Shown piece after piece: positions 1 through 9,097 of a stretch of 64,000 bases of DNA (the first letter of the stretch is position 1; every line of letters begins with the position of its first letter). The notes beneath the pieces are model-generated. The model saw only the letters and a program-made list of their open reading frames with translations. It had not been told where the DNA came from and did no database searches. The stretch covers positions 1-64,000 of the forward strand of contig NZ_JALDYX010000007.1 in the NCBI RefSeq assembly GCF_024267675.1. Direction: 5' to 3'. A program made the position numbers and the translations under genes. Source of the DNA: Marinobacterium sedimentorum (lineage in GTDB: Bacteria > Pseudomonadota > Gammaproteobacteria > Pseudomonadales > Balneatricaceae).

Positions 1-298
1 TACTGTCGCGGATCTGCAGCAAACTGGCGCAGCCGTTCACCTCATGTTGAGACACGGTGATCCAAGCCTTAAACCGGCCTTTTCCCTGGATGAATGTATG
101 GCTCATTTGCGCGAGATTCCATATTTGCGCATTTTCTCCACCAGGGCCAAGGTACTGTCGCGGATCTGCAGCAAACTGGCGCAGCCGTTCACCTCATGTT
201 GAGACACTGTGATCCAAGCCTTAAACCGGCCTTTTCCCTGGGTGAATGTATGGCTCATTTGCGCGAGATTCCATATTTGCGCATTTTCTCCACCAGGG
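1..298. repeat. 152-bp tandem direct repeat carrying fleQ 3' end
   Basis: Two head-to-tail units start at 1 and 153 with the same bases; over about 146 bases I count two differences (near 56 and 90). Each unit holds, on the minus strand, the last codons of fleQ ([12 protein letters not shown] and the stop) plus about 70 bases of downstream spacer. The real fleQ stop is at 255-257; the extra copy has its stop at 103-105. In the extra copy the codons just before VEKM read ASLLQIRDSTLAL, a diverged version of fleQ's [11 protein letters not shown], so it is not a clean copy. It is out of frame with fleQ and has no start of its own, so it is a non-coding gene-tail duplication. The array may continue past the left edge; an assembly artefact is also possible. 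Confidence 0.85.
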
Positions 299-1718
299 TG
301 GTCCTTCGAATCTGCAGCAGGTCGGCGGAGCGGGCGACGACGCTATCACAGCTGTCCAGCGCCTGCTCGATAAGGCGCTGCTCAATGGATTCAAGATGGC
401 TTTTCAGATCGATCCCGGCATCGGGCAGCCGTGCCAGGTCGGGCGCGGTTGCCGCGGCGCCTGTCGCGTGTGAAGAGTCGGTGGCAGACAGGGCTGAGCC
501 GCCCGCTGCTGCGCCCGATGAAGCACGACGATAACGCTCGGGGTTAGGCTCATCAATGAGGCGAAACTTCTCCGGCAGCTCGGATACGCCGACAACGCCG
601 TCGGGGTGCATGATGGCGAGGCGCTCAACCAGATTGGCCAGCTCGCGGATATTGCCGGGCCAGGGATAACGCAGCAGGGATTCGATGGCCACGGGGTGAA
701 ACATCAGCTGGCCGAAGCCCTGGTGATTCAGGCGCCCGACCAGCGCACTGATCAGCTGCGGAATATCCTCGCTGCGCTCACGCAGTGCCGGCAATTCTAT
801 GGGGAATACATTAAGGCGATAATAGAGGTCTTCGCGGAACAGGCCCTTGGCGATCATCTGCTCGAGATTCTTGTGGGTCGCTGCCAGAATGCGTACATCC
901 ACATCCAGCGTCTTGCTGCCGCCCACCCGCTCGAACTGGCGTTCCTGCAGCACTCGCAGCAGCTTCACCTGCATGGGTAATGGCATATCGCCGATTTCAT
1001 CCAGAAACAGGGTGCCACCCTGGGCCAGCTCGAAGCGCCCGGCGCGGTTAGATATGGCGCCGGTAAAGGCGCCTTTTTCGTGGCCAAAGAGTTCGCTTTC
1101 AAGCAGCTCCGCCGGAATGGCACCGCAGTTTACCGGCACGAAGGGGCCCTTGCTGCGCAGCGAATGCTCGTGCAGGCTGCGCGCCACCACTTCCTTGCCA
1201 GTGCCGGACTCGCCGGTTATCAGCACGCTGACATCGCGCTCGGCCACCTGCGCCATGATGCGCCGCACCTTTAACAGCGACTCGCTGGCCCCCACCAGAT
1301 CCGGAAAAAGCCCGACCTGATCGACATGGCCCGCGCCACACTGCTGACGGTACACCAGGGCCGCATGCAACAGATCTGCCAGGGCGCTGTAGCTGGGTGT
1401 GGGCGTCAGAGCGCCCACCAGCATGGCCTGCAGCTCCTCCGCAAGCGTTGCCTGCTCACTCCAGTCAGCCAGCAGAATCACCGGCATGGCACCATCCTGG
1501 CGGCGCAGCTCCGTGAGCAACTTGCCCAGAGACAACGGCAGACGGCATTCACCCAGCAGAATCACCGAACACCGTACCGGTTCGTCGCCGCGTTGCAGCC
1601 AGGAGACAAAATCCGTCGCCTGACACTGCAGACCGACAAACTCCAGCGCCTGCACAAGGCGCTCGCGGCGCGGCGCATCATCTTCGATCAGCTGTATCTG
1701 AACACCTGGCAGCATCAT
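255..1718 (-). CDS. fleQ: FleQ/FlrA-type sigma-54-dependent flagellar master regulator
   Basis: This is an enhancer-binding activator that switches on class II flagellar genes through RpoN. The order is an N-terminal receiver-like FleQ domain (residues 1-115) without the phospho-acceptor Asp (VILLGEC at that strand), a central AAA+ domain with Walker A GESGTGKE at about 169, the sigma-54 contact loop GAFTGA and Walker [11 protein letters not shown], and a C-terminal Fis-type helix-turn-helix ending [17 protein letters not shown]. The frame stays open to a TTG at 1784, but the ATG at 1718 (or the adjacent ATG at 1715) matches the family start and follows GAAGG. It is divergent from fliC. The linker motif that reads LFRS in Pseudomonas aeruginosa FleQ is LFPD here, so c-di-GMP binding may be altered. 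Its 3' end lies inside the tandem repeat at the left edge. Confidence 0.93.
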   Translation of the reverse strand: MMLPGVQIQLIEDDAPRRERLVQALEFVGLQCQATDFVSWLQRGDEPVRCSVILLGECRLPLSLGKLLTELRRQDGAMPVILLADWSEQATLAEELQAMLVGALTPTPSYSALADLLHAALVYRQQCGAGHVDQVGLFPDLVGASESLLKVRRIMAQVAERDVSVLITGESGTGKEVVARSLHEHSLRSKGPFVPVNCGAIPAELLESELFGHEKGAFTGAISNRAGRFELAQGGTLFLDEIGDMPLPMQVKLLRVLQERQFERVGGSKTLDVDVRILAATHKNLEQMIAKGLFREDLYYRLNVFPIELPALRERSEDIPQLISALVGRLNHQGFGQLMFHPVAIESLLRYPWPGNIRELANLVERLAIMHPDGVVGVSELPEKFRLIDEPNPERYRRASSGAAAGGSALSATDSSHATGAAATAPDLARLPDAGIDLKSHLESIEQRLIEQALDSCDSVVARSADLLQIRRTTLVEKMRKYGISRK

Positions 1719-2076
1719 CCTTCGCCGGCACCTGAATTTTTGATAGTCAAATTTATGACATCCCGCAGCAGGGCACAACCGCAACTGTCACATATATTTG
1801 ACACTTATCCCAATCAGACCCCGCTGACCCAAGCGCCGCTTGGCCGGCACAGTCCCAATAACGCCACCTGAAAAGGCTCCCGGAGGCAGGCTGCAACGAT
1901 GCCGGCGCGAATAGCCCACAACAAATAAGGCCTGGGCCAAAAAAAAAATTTCTAAAGTTCCCCTGTAAAGCGCCGTTAACACATTCACACCGAACACGGA
2001 TCTAACGATCCCTACGTATGACCCAGAACACCTCCTGCCAGATTTGAACGGCCACGGAGGTAAAAGGAGAACGACC
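1719..2076. other. fleQ-fliC divergent intergenic region
   Basis: The 358 bases hold the sigma-28 promoter of fliC (separate entry) and a strong fliC ribosome site (AAAGGAG at 2063-2070). On the fleQ side I see no convincing sigma-54 or sigma-70 promoter. An A-rich tract at 1939-1948 lies just upstream of the fliC promoter and could act as an UP-like element. Confidence 0.5.
1953..1979 (+). promoter_or_regulatory. sigma-28 (FliA) promoter of fliC
   Basis: TAAAGTTC at 1953-1960, an 11-base spacer, then GCCGTTAA at 1972-1979. This departs from the consensus TAAAGTTT-N11-GCCGATAA at one base per half. It would start transcription near 1985, leaving a leader of about 90 bases before fliC. Confidence 0.88.
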
Positions 2077-3651
2077 ATGGCTGTTATCAATACCAATATC
2101 GCGTCCCTGAACGCCCAGCGTAACCTGATGAAGTCCGAAGGCGATCTGCAGACCTCACTGCAGCGTCTCTCCTCGGGTCTGCGTATCAACAGCGCCAAGG
2201 ACGATGCAGCCGGTCTTGCCATAGCAAACCGACTGACCAGCCAGATTAACGGCCTCAATGTTGCTGTGCGTAACGCCAACGATGGTATCTCCCTCGCCCA
2301 GACGGCTGAAGGCGCGATGCAGGAAAGCACCAACATTTTGCAGCGCATGCGTGAACTCTCGCTGCAGTCGGCCAACGGCGGCCTGGGTGACTCCGAGCGT
2401 AAGGCACTGAATGATGAAGTGGTGCAGCTCAAGAACGAACTGGATCGTATCTCTACCTCCACGCGTTTTGGCAGCAAGGACCTGTTCAGCGGCAGCTTCG
2501 CTGAAAACATCCAGGTGGGTGCTCAGGCAAACGAAACCATCAGCGTCAAGATTGACAGCTTCCGGACCACCGACATGGGTACCACCGGTAGCCGCGATGC
2601 GACCACAGCCTCTTTGAGCGCTGGTAATGAAGTAGGCACACTCACTATTGGTGAAACGGTTGCAGCCGGGGCAGGTAGTGCAGCCGTATATACTGGTGAC
2701 AATGACATCAGTGGCGACACTTCCAGCTCCGGTGCCGGCAACGGGGGCTTTATATTTACCATTGGTGATGGCACTAATACCACAAGCTCTATAACTCTGA
2801 ATGGCGCTACAACCGGTGCAAATGAAACTATTCTGCAGGCCGCATTGGACCTTGCGAGTATTAATGCAACCGCGACTATTGATGGAACTACTGGATTTCT
2901 GACAATAACAGAAGACACAGACGGAAGTGGCGACTATAACGCGCTAACATTCACTATCGCCGGCACTGACGCGACTCTTGTTGATGGTGCTATGACCACT
3001 GCTGGTGTTGCATCTACTCCAGCTGAAACCAATGCCCAGTTCGACCTGGCGGTCAATGGCGGAGCAGCGCAAACCATTACCATTGATGATAGTACCTACA
3101 CCACGCTGGAATCACTGGCCGACAATATCAACCAGCAGATTGCCGGCAACGCCACCTTGGTCGGCGAGGTTCGTGCAACCGTAGACCAGGGCAAGCTGCA
3201 GTTTGTGACCACAGACAAGGGCACCAGCGCAGACATCACCCTGACTGAAACCTCCGGCAATACTGCGGGCATTACCAACCTTGGCTTTACAACCGCAGAT
3301 ACTGCAGCGGGTACCGACGAAGGTGCCGACGCCACCAAGTCGATAGAGAAGGTCGACATCTCCACCGTTGCCGGTGCTCAGGATGCGATTGCAACCATAG
3401 ACGCGGCCCTGAAAGAAGTGGACACCACCCGTGCGTCCCTCGGTGCCATTCAGAACCGCTTCGAAACCACGATCAGTAACCTGCAGAACGTATCGGAAAA
3501 CGCCTCGGCGTCCCGTTCACGTATTCAGGATGCCGATTTCGCGGCCGAAACTGCGAACCTGACCCGCGCGCAGATCCTGCAGCAGGCCGGCACCTCCATC
3601 CTGGCCCAGGCCAACAGTCTGCCGCAGTCGGTTCTGTCGCTGCTGCAGTAA
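2077..3651 (+). CDS. fliC: Flagellin
   Basis: This is the filament subunit, 524 residues. The conserved D0/D1 ends are plain: the N-terminus begins [17 protein letters not shown] and contains [20 protein letters not shown]; the C-terminus contains [12 protein letters not shown] and ends [14 protein letters not shown]. The middle (about residues 175-430) is a Thr/Ala/Gly-rich, surface-exposed variable region, visibly less GC-rich and more irregular in codon use than its flanks, as usual for flagellins. The frame opens at 2044, but the ATG at 2077 has the family N-terminus and follows AAAGGAGAACGACC. It is transcribed from the FliA promoter at 1953-1979 and ends at a strong terminator, so it is probably a single-gene transcript. 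Confidence 0.98.
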   Translation: MAVINTNIASLNAQRNLMKSEGDLQTSLQRLSSGLRINSAKDDAAGLAIANRLTSQINGLNVAVRNANDGISLAQTAEGAMQESTNILQRMRELSLQSANGGLGDSERKALNDEVVQLKNELDRISTSTRFGSKDLFSGSFAENIQVGAQANETISVKIDSFRTTDMGTTGSRDATTASLSAGNEVGTLTIGETVAAGAGSAAVYTGDNDISGDTSSSGAGNGGFIFTIGDGTNTTSSITLNGATTGANETILQAALDLASINATATIDGTTGFLTITEDTDGSGDYNALTFTIAGTDATLVDGAMTTAGVASTPAETNAQFDLAVNGGAAQTITIDDSTYTTLESLADNINQQIAGNATLVGEVRATVDQGKLQFVTTDKGTSADITLTETSGNTAGITNLGFTTADTAAGTDEGADATKSIEKVDISTVAGAQDAIATIDAALKEVDTTRASLGAIQNRFETTISNLQNVSENASASRSRIQDADFAAETANLTRAQILQQAGTSILAQANSLPQSVLSLLQ

Positions 3652-3682
3652 CGGGCATTCCCCGTTAGTGGTTATACTTGAC

Positions 3683-3704
3683 GGGGGCCCTTGGGCCCCC
3701 TTTT
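3683..3704 (+). terminator. Rho-independent terminator of fliC
   Basis: A perfect 8-bp stem, GGGGGCCC (3683-3690) with GGGCCCCC (3693-3700), a TT loop and a TTTT tail. It separates the highly expressed fliC from flaG-fliDST. Confidence 0.88.
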
Positions 3705-3723
3705 GGTTTAAGGAGAATCCTGC

Positions 3724-4101
3724 ATGAATATTATCTCCCCTGCGTCATCTCCGGCATCGGGCAGTTCAGTCAACAGCGCCGCAGAGCGCAGCGCCCCTGC
3801 ACGGGATAGCGGCACCATCGCGCCCCAGAGTGGCAACAGCGACAGTACCTCGGTTGCCACCGAGAATGCACAGCTGACAGTGCAGGAAGTGGCCGAAACC
3901 GTAGAAGCACTCAACAGCGTGATGCAGCAGATGCAGCGCGGCATCAGCTTCCAGGTGGATGACCAGAGCGGTCGCCAGGTGATTCAGGTGATCGACCGGG
4001 ACTCCGGCGATGTGATAAAACAGATGCCCTCTGAAGACCTGCTGAAACTGGTCAACCATATGCAGGAAATGCAGAGCATTCTGTTCAACGAGGTCGTGTG
4101 A
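3724..4101 (+). CDS. flaG: FlaG family flagellar protein
   Basis: A small protein (125 residues) of the FlaG family, which in polar flagellates influences filament length. The first 50 residues are a Ser/Ala/Gly-rich linker; the conserved C-terminal half has GISFQVDDQSGRQVIQVIDRDSGDVIKQMP in family arrangement and ends in the amphipathic helix LLKLVNHMQEMQSILFNEVV. The ATG is preceded by AAGGAGAATCCTGC. It sits between fliC and fliD, the usual position in Pseudomonas and Vibrio, and is probably cotranscribed with fliD, 34 bases downstream. Confidence 0.92.
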   Translation: MNIISPASSPASGSSVNSAAERSAPARDSGTIAPQSGNSDSTSVATENAQLTVQEVAETVEALNSVMQQMQRGISFQVDDQSGRQVIQVIDRDSGDVIKQMPSEDLLKLVNHMQEMQSILFNEVV

Positions 4102-4135
4102 GCGTACTGAGTAGCGACAGACAGGAGGCGTAATC

Positions 4136-5548
4136 ATGGCTGTTATTACATCCACCGGGTTTGGTTCGGGATTGCCGATCAGCGACCTGGTATCACAGCT
4201 GGTGGCCGCCGAAGGTTCTCCTGCCCAGGCCCGATTCGACAAGCGCGAAGCCAGCCTGCAAGCCGAGCTCTCTGCCGTCGGCATTCTTCAGGGTGCACTG
4301 TCGGCATTCCAGTCCAGCTACAGCACGCTGCTTGATACCAGCAAACTCAATAGCCGCGCAACGACAAGTTCTGACAGTACCCTGGCATCGATCAGCGCTG
4401 AGCAATCCGCCAGCAACGGCAGTTACAGCCTTGAAGTCTCCCGCCTCGCCACTGCACACAAGCTGGTCGGACAGCAGGGCTATAACAGCGGCGATACTGG
4501 CAGCCTGAGTTTTGGGAACGCCGCCGGCGACAGTTTCAGCGTGGATATTGCCACCGGCAATGCCACCCTTGAAGGCGTGCGCGATGCCATCAACGGCGCC
4601 TCGGACAACTTTGGCATTACCGCCACCATTCTGAACCTCACCAGTGGCCCGCGCCTAGTGCTCACGGCCAACGACACCGGCGAAGAAAACCGCATCACCT
4701 CGATCAGCAGCACCACCACCAGCGGCGATCTGTCGGGCTTTGACTACAGCTATGCCAGCGACGCCGATCCGCTGCTGGACGGTGACACTGGCAACTACGA
4801 TCAGGTACGGGCAGCGGGCGATGCCGCCTTCACATTGGAAGGTCAGGCGCTGACCTCTGCCAGCAATAGCGTCGATTCGATTATTCCCGGCGTCACCCTA
4901 ACCCTCAAGGCAACCACCGAAGCTGACAAGCCCGTTGAACTGAACATCAGCTCAGACACAACCAAAGTGAAGTCCGCCATTGAAGGCTTTGTGAAGGCCT
5001 ACAACAGCCTGCAAAGCCTGATCAGTGATCAGACCAGTTACAATTCGGAAACCGGCGTGGCAGGCACCCTACAGGGCGATTCACTCACCCGCACGGTGCA
5101 AAACCAGCTTCGCAGCGTACTCTCAGGCTCTTACAACTCAGGCGGCGCCATCACCAGCCTGTTTGGCCTGGGAATTTCCAGTAACAGGGACGGTTCCTTG
5201 CAGCTGGATAGCGACAAGCTGAGCACAGCCCTGACAAACAGTTTCTCGGACACCGCATCCTTTTTTGCCGGCGAGAACGGGCTGGCAAAAGCATTGGAGT
5301 CAAGCCTCAAGGGTTATCTGCAGAGCGATGGCACCTTTGACAGCCGTACCGATTCCATCAATACCCAGATGGCTAAGATTGACGATGACCGCGAGTCCCT
5401 GAGCCGCCGTCTGACCTCCCTGGAAGCCAGACTGTTCAGCCAATTTAATGCCATGGATGCCATAGTGGCACAGCTCAGCAGCACCGGTGATTTTCTGACC
5501 CAGCAGCTGGAGAGCATCAGTCAGATCAGTAAATACCGTAACAAATAA
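4136..5548 (+). CDS. fliD: Flagellar filament cap protein FliD (HAP2)
   Basis: It forms the oligomeric cap that folds flagellin monomers at the filament tip. The 470-residue length is typical. The N-terminal FliD_N domain starts with ITSTGFGSGLPISDLVSQLVAAEG and the C-terminal FliD_C domain contains ALTNSFSDTASFFAGENGLAKALE and a long terminal coiled coil (about residues 400-465). A strong AGGAGG precedes the start. It is followed by its partners fliS and fliT in one operon. Confidence 0.96.
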   Translation: MAVITSTGFGSGLPISDLVSQLVAAEGSPAQARFDKREASLQAELSAVGILQGALSAFQSSYSTLLDTSKLNSRATTSSDSTLASISAEQSASNGSYSLEVSRLATAHKLVGQQGYNSGDTGSLSFGNAAGDSFSVDIATGNATLEGVRDAINGASDNFGITATILNLTSGPRLVLTANDTGEENRITSISSTTTSGDLSGFDYSYASDADPLLDGDTGNYDQVRAAGDAAFTLEGQALTSASNSVDSIIPGVTLTLKATTEADKPVELNISSDTTKVKSAIEGFVKAYNSLQSLISDQTSYNSETGVAGTLQGDSLTRTVQNQLRSVLSGSYNSGGAITSLFGLGISSNRDGSLQLDSDKLSTALTNSFSDTASFFAGENGLAKALESSLKGYLQSDGTFDSRTDSINTQMAKIDDDRESLSRRLTSLEARLFSQFNAMDAIVAQLSSTGDFLTQQLESISQISKYRNK

Positions 5549-5574
5549 CAGCTATCAAACCGGAACGAATCCAG

Positions 5575-5982
5575 ATGAACAGACTCCAGGCCACCAAAGC
5601 CTACCAGCAGATCAATATCAGTTCCGAAGCCCAGACCGCCACGCCACACCGGCTGATCGGCATGCTGCTTGAAGGTGTACTCAAGCGCCTGGCCGAGGCC
5701 AAGGGCGCCATAGATCGCAGTGATACCGCTGCCAAGGGCGCCAGCATTGGCAAGGCCATCAGCATTATCGGCGAACTCCAGGGCTCATTGCGGGATATCG
5801 AGACCAATGAAGTGGCCGGCAACCTGGACCGACTGTACGACTATATGTCCCGCACTCTGCTGCAGGCCAACCTGGAATCCTCGAACGACAAGCTCAACGA
5901 AGTGGCGCAGCTGATCATCGAAATCAAGGCCGGCTGGGATGCCATCGGCACTCTCCAGGCAGGCACCGCAGAGCCTGCCTGA
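5575..5982 (+). CDS. fliS: Flagellin export chaperone FliS
   Basis: It is a cytosolic chaperone that keeps flagellin unpolymerised until export. The protein is 135 residues and almost wholly helical, with the family start (AYQQINISSEAQTATPHRLIGMLLEGVLKRLAEAKGAI, discontinuous motif) and LYDYMSRTLLQANLESSNDKLNEV near the end. It lies 26 bases after fliD, and its TGA overlaps the ATG of the next gene (TGATG at 5980-5984), indicating translational coupling. Confidence 0.95.
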   Translation: MNRLQATKAYQQINISSEAQTATPHRLIGMLLEGVLKRLAEAKGAIDRSDTAAKGASIGKAISIIGELQGSLRDIETNEVAGNLDRLYDYMSRTLLQANLESSNDKLNEVAQLIIEIKAGWDAIGTLQAGTAEPA

Positions 5983-6344
5983 TGGCAACCGTGAATGATA
6001 AGCCGAGCGAATCTCCCTACGCACGCCTGAACGAGCAGCAGTGGCGCGCGCAACACGCCATTGCTGTGGAATGCTTTGAAGAGCTGCGCCAGCTGGCACG
6101 GCAACCCATTACCGAGCCGATCGATCCCGCCGCCCTGCTTGAGCGCTGGAACACCAGCATCCGGTCACTGGATATCAGCCAGCTGGCCGACGACCCCGCC
6201 TTTGCCCCGCCTCTGCTGCAAGAACTGGTAGCGATGAACACTGAATTGCAGGCACTGTTCAGCGCCCGTCGCAGCGCCATCAGCGACGCCCACAACAAAC
6301 AGAAAAAAGCCCACGCCGGCATTAATGCCTATCGCGGGCTTTGA
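5982..6344 (+). CDS. fliT: FliT-like flagellar export chaperone
   Basis: A 120-residue, mainly alpha-helical, charged protein without signal peptide or membrane segment. Sequence similarity to FliT is weak by eye. The assignment rests on position (fliD-fliS-fliT is the standard order), size, helical content and coupling to fliS through a TGATG overlap. If it is FliT, it binds FliD for export. It converges on flgL, and its last codons form the stem of a terminator acting on the opposite strand. Confidence 0.7.
   Translation: MATVNDKPSESPYARLNEQQWRAQHAIAVECFEELRQLARQPITEPIDPAALLERWNTSIRSLDISQLADDPAFAPPLLQELVAMNTELQALFSARRSAISDAHNKQKKAHAGINAYRGL
6303..6342 (-). terminator. Terminator of the flgFGHIJKL operon
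   Basis: Read on the minus strand: AAAGCCC, then a loop containing the palindrome GGCATTAATGCC, then GGGCTTT running into TTTTTT. It lies 36 bases beyond the flgL stop and inside the 3' end of the convergent fliT-like gene. Confidence 0.65.
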
Positions 6345-6377
6345 TCCCAGTATCAGGTTTTCAAGACGTGCGGCTTG

Positions 6378-7298
6378 TCACCGAATGTAATCGAACAGAC
6401 TCAGGCCGCTGATTTTGCTAAAGCTGGCGTAGGCGGCTTCCAGCGTTGTCTGTTGCAGCGTCAGGCGGCTGATGGCCTCGTTGTAATCCAGATCCCGAAA
6501 CGACGACAGCGCTTCCTGGGTAAAGAGGCTGTAATCCTCGTTCACAAGCTGCTGCTGCTCCAGCGCATTCATCCGTGCGCCAATGGATGCGCGGCCCTGG
6601 ATGTTCAACTCCTGGACGCCTTCCAGTGAAGTCAGGGTATCGGCCACCAGGGTGTCCAGCTCGAGTTTACCGGCGGCGGTGCTGGTATCTATAGTCTTGA
6701 GCCCGTTGCTCAGATCCAGCGCGACATTCAGCACATTGGTGGGATCGAACAGCTGCGCGCCCGAATCCGTAATGGCTATACGATTATCCGGACCTATCTG
6801 AGCAAAACGCCGCTCAGCATCTCCCTGAAACTCGTAACGCTGGGTTACATCATTAAAGCTGTACGCCTGCTTATCGCCCTGAAAGCCGGAAAAAAGATAC
6901 TCGCCCTGTGAATCCTTGGTATTCATCAACCCCTGCATCTGGTTGATAATACCGTCGATCTCAGTTGCCAGGGATGCCCGGTCCTGAGACCCCAGCGCAC
7001 CACCGCCCGCCTGAATGGTCAGCTCTTTAAGACGAATCGAATCATTAAATAACTGATCAAGCGTCACTTCTTCCAGGCTAAGGCGTCGATTGGCCGTATC
7101 TATGCTGGTTTGAAACTGTTCGGTACGGGCCAGCTCCCGCTCCAGCTTGATAATCTGGCTGGCGGCCAGCGGGTCATCCGAGGGCTGCAGCACCCGCTTG
7201 CCGGTGGCCATCTGCTGCTGGGTCTTGATCAGCTCGCTGTTGGTCCGGCTGAGGTTATCGACATTGTTCAAAAAGACTTGCTGGGTGGATATGCGCAT
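6378..7298 (-). CDS. flgL: Flagellar hook-filament junction protein FlgL (HAP3)
   Basis: One of the two junction proteins between hook and filament. The 306-residue sequence has the flagellin-like N-terminal helix (MRISTQQVFLNNVDNLSR, then QMATGKRVLQPSDDPLAASQI) and a C-terminal helix with LDYNEAISRLTLQQTTLEAAYASFSKI. It is the last gene of the minus-strand flgFGHIJKL operon, 37 bases after flgK. An AGGAGGAACACCA tract precedes the ATG. Confidence 0.95.
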   Translation of the reverse strand: MRISTQQVFLNNVDNLSRTNSELIKTQQQMATGKRVLQPSDDPLAASQIIKLERELARTEQFQTSIDTANRRLSLEEVTLDQLFNDSIRLKELTIQAGGGALGSQDRASLATEIDGIINQMQGLMNTKDSQGEYLFSGFQGDKQAYSFNDVTQRYEFQGDAERRFAQIGPDNRIAITDSGAQLFDPTNVLNVALDLSNGLKTIDTSTAAGKLELDTLVADTLTSLEGVQELNIQGRASIGARMNALEQQQLVNEDYSLFTQEALSSFRDLDYNEAISRLTLQQTTLEAAYASFSKISGLSLFDYIR

Positions 7299-7335
7299 TG
7301 GTGTTCCTCCTCATCTGCTGTCAAACAACCAGCCG

Positions 7336-9030
7336 CTAAACCACGGCCAGCAGTGAGTCAAAGATCGTCTGGGACGCCGCGATCAAACGCGCCGACGCCT
7401 GATAGGCCTGCTGGAACTGCACCAGCCTGGCCGCTTCCTCATCAAGATTGACCCCGGTGAGGCTGGATTTTGTCTGCAGATTGGCATCCAGCACCGCCTT
7501 GCTTGACTGGGTGCTGATCTGGGCGGTGGCCGTAAGGCTGCCGACGCGCTCGATCTGGCGCCCATACTGCTCCTGGTACGAGCTGCCATCCACCAGCTTG
7601 GCAAACTGCAGATCGGACATGGCCAGGGCATTGCGGTTATTGGAGACGCCGCCTGCGCTGTCGGCCAGTGCCAGAGCGCGACCGCTGCTCAGCTCCAGTG
7701 CAAACTCGGAGGCGCCGCTGCGGGTGGGCTGAATCTCGAACTTGTCGCCCTTGACAAAGCGCTCGCTGGAATCCAGTTCCAGCCTAAAGCCATCGACCTG
7801 CAGCGTCAGGCTGCCGCTGGCGGCATCGAAATAAAACTCCTGATTCGCATCCACGCCCGCAGCACCGCTTTCGCTACTCAGCTGGTTGCTGTTCCAGCGT
7901 ACACCATCACTCAGGCGCGTAACGGTAAAACTGCTGTCGGTATTGAACACCAGTTCATAGGCAGACGCCCTGAGCGCACCGGCATCGGCGATATCCACCC
8001 GGGATGTCGCGCTGCGGGCGTTGCCGCTGTCCGCCAGTACCCGGTCAGTGGCTGCCGCGCTGGCGTTAATATCTGCGAACAGGCGCTGACCAACATTACC
8101 ATCCAGATCCAGCCCCTGCAGCTGCTGCGCATTCATGCTGGAGGCGAACACCATGGCGATGCGGCCCATTTCATCCTGGGTCTGATACAGCACATCAGTG
8201 CGGTATTCGAGCAAACCGCCTATCTGGCCGCCACTGACCTGGCCGGTAACGTCTCTGATGCTACTGCCGACCTGAAGCGCAATATTGCGCTGGCTGGGAT
8301 CCAGGCTGTCCTGCACCGTCAGTAGCCGGCTGGCATTGCTGCCCACCACCAGCGGCTCGCCATTACCGATGAAAACACTCATCTCGCCATTCGCCTCGGC
8401 CACGGTGGTAAAACCGATGTAGCCTGCCAGGGATTCCATCAACCGGTCGCGCTCATCCAGCAGCTCGTTGGTCGAGGCGCCGGAAGCCGTGGCCAGGCGC
8501 ACCCGATCGTTGATCTGGGCCAGCCCCTGGCCCAGGCTGTTGATCTGGGCCACAGAGCTTTCGATCTGGCCGCTAATGGTATCCTGCTGGCGCGCAAGGC
8601 TGGCGTCCAGGTCGTGAAAACGGCGCACCAGCGCATCGGCCTGGGCCAGGAGGAGTTCACGATCGGCCAGGTTGCTCGGATCATCCACCGCGCCCTGCAG
8701 GGCGGCGAAGTAGTCATCCATGGACTTGGAAATGCTGGATACGTCCGAGGCCAGCAGGTTGTCGAGCTGATTGGCCAGTTGCTCGAAGGCCTGGGCGCTG
8801 TTGTAGGCCGAGGTATCGGAATTGATCTGGCCGGTGAGGAAATCGTTGGCCATGCGCTGTATATCGCGCACCTGCACGCCGCCGGGGCTCTCCAGCGAGA
8901 CCAGATCCGCCCGCTGCATCGAGTAACCCGGTGTGTTGACGTTGGCAATATTCTGCCCGACCACCGACAGCGCGTTGGCATTAGCCTGCAACGCCTGGGT
9001 ACCGATGCTCAACAGATTGAAACTGGACAT
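7336..9030 (-). CDS. flgK: Flagellar hook-associated protein FlgK (HAP1)
   Basis: The junction protein next to the hook, 564 residues. The N-terminal rod-type motif (IGTQALQANANALSVVGQNIANVNTPGYSMQR as separate blocks) and the C-terminal block VNLDEEAARLVQFQQAYQASARLIAASQTIFD are diagnostic. A GGGAGAGAG ribosome site precedes the ATG. It lies between flgJ (67-base gap) and flgL in the operon. Confidence 0.96.
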   Translation of the reverse strand: MSSFNLLSIGTQALQANANALSVVGQNIANVNTPGYSMQRADLVSLESPGGVQVRDIQRMANDFLTGQINSDTSAYNSAQAFEQLANQLDNLLASDVSSISKSMDDYFAALQGAVDDPSNLADRELLLAQADALVRRFHDLDASLARQQDTISGQIESSVAQINSLGQGLAQINDRVRLATASGASTNELLDERDRLMESLAGYIGFTTVAEANGEMSVFIGNGEPLVVGSNASRLLTVQDSLDPSQRNIALQVGSSIRDVTGQVSGGQIGGLLEYRTDVLYQTQDEMGRIAMVFASSMNAQQLQGLDLDGNVGQRLFADINASAAATDRVLADSGNARSATSRVDIADAGALRASAYELVFNTDSSFTVTRLSDGVRWNSNQLSSESGAAGVDANQEFYFDAASGSLTLQVDGFRLELDSSERFVKGDKFEIQPTRSGASEFALELSSGRALALADSAGGVSNNRNALAMSDLQFAKLVDGSSYQEQYGRQIERVGSLTATAQISTQSSKAVLDANLQTKSSLTGVNLDEEAARLVQFQQAYQASARLIAASQTIFDSLLAVV

Positions 9031-9097
9031 TGACTCTCTCCCTCGCTACGACCGGCCAAGCCCGACAGGCTGCTAAATTATTAGCGGCCGGCCGCGG

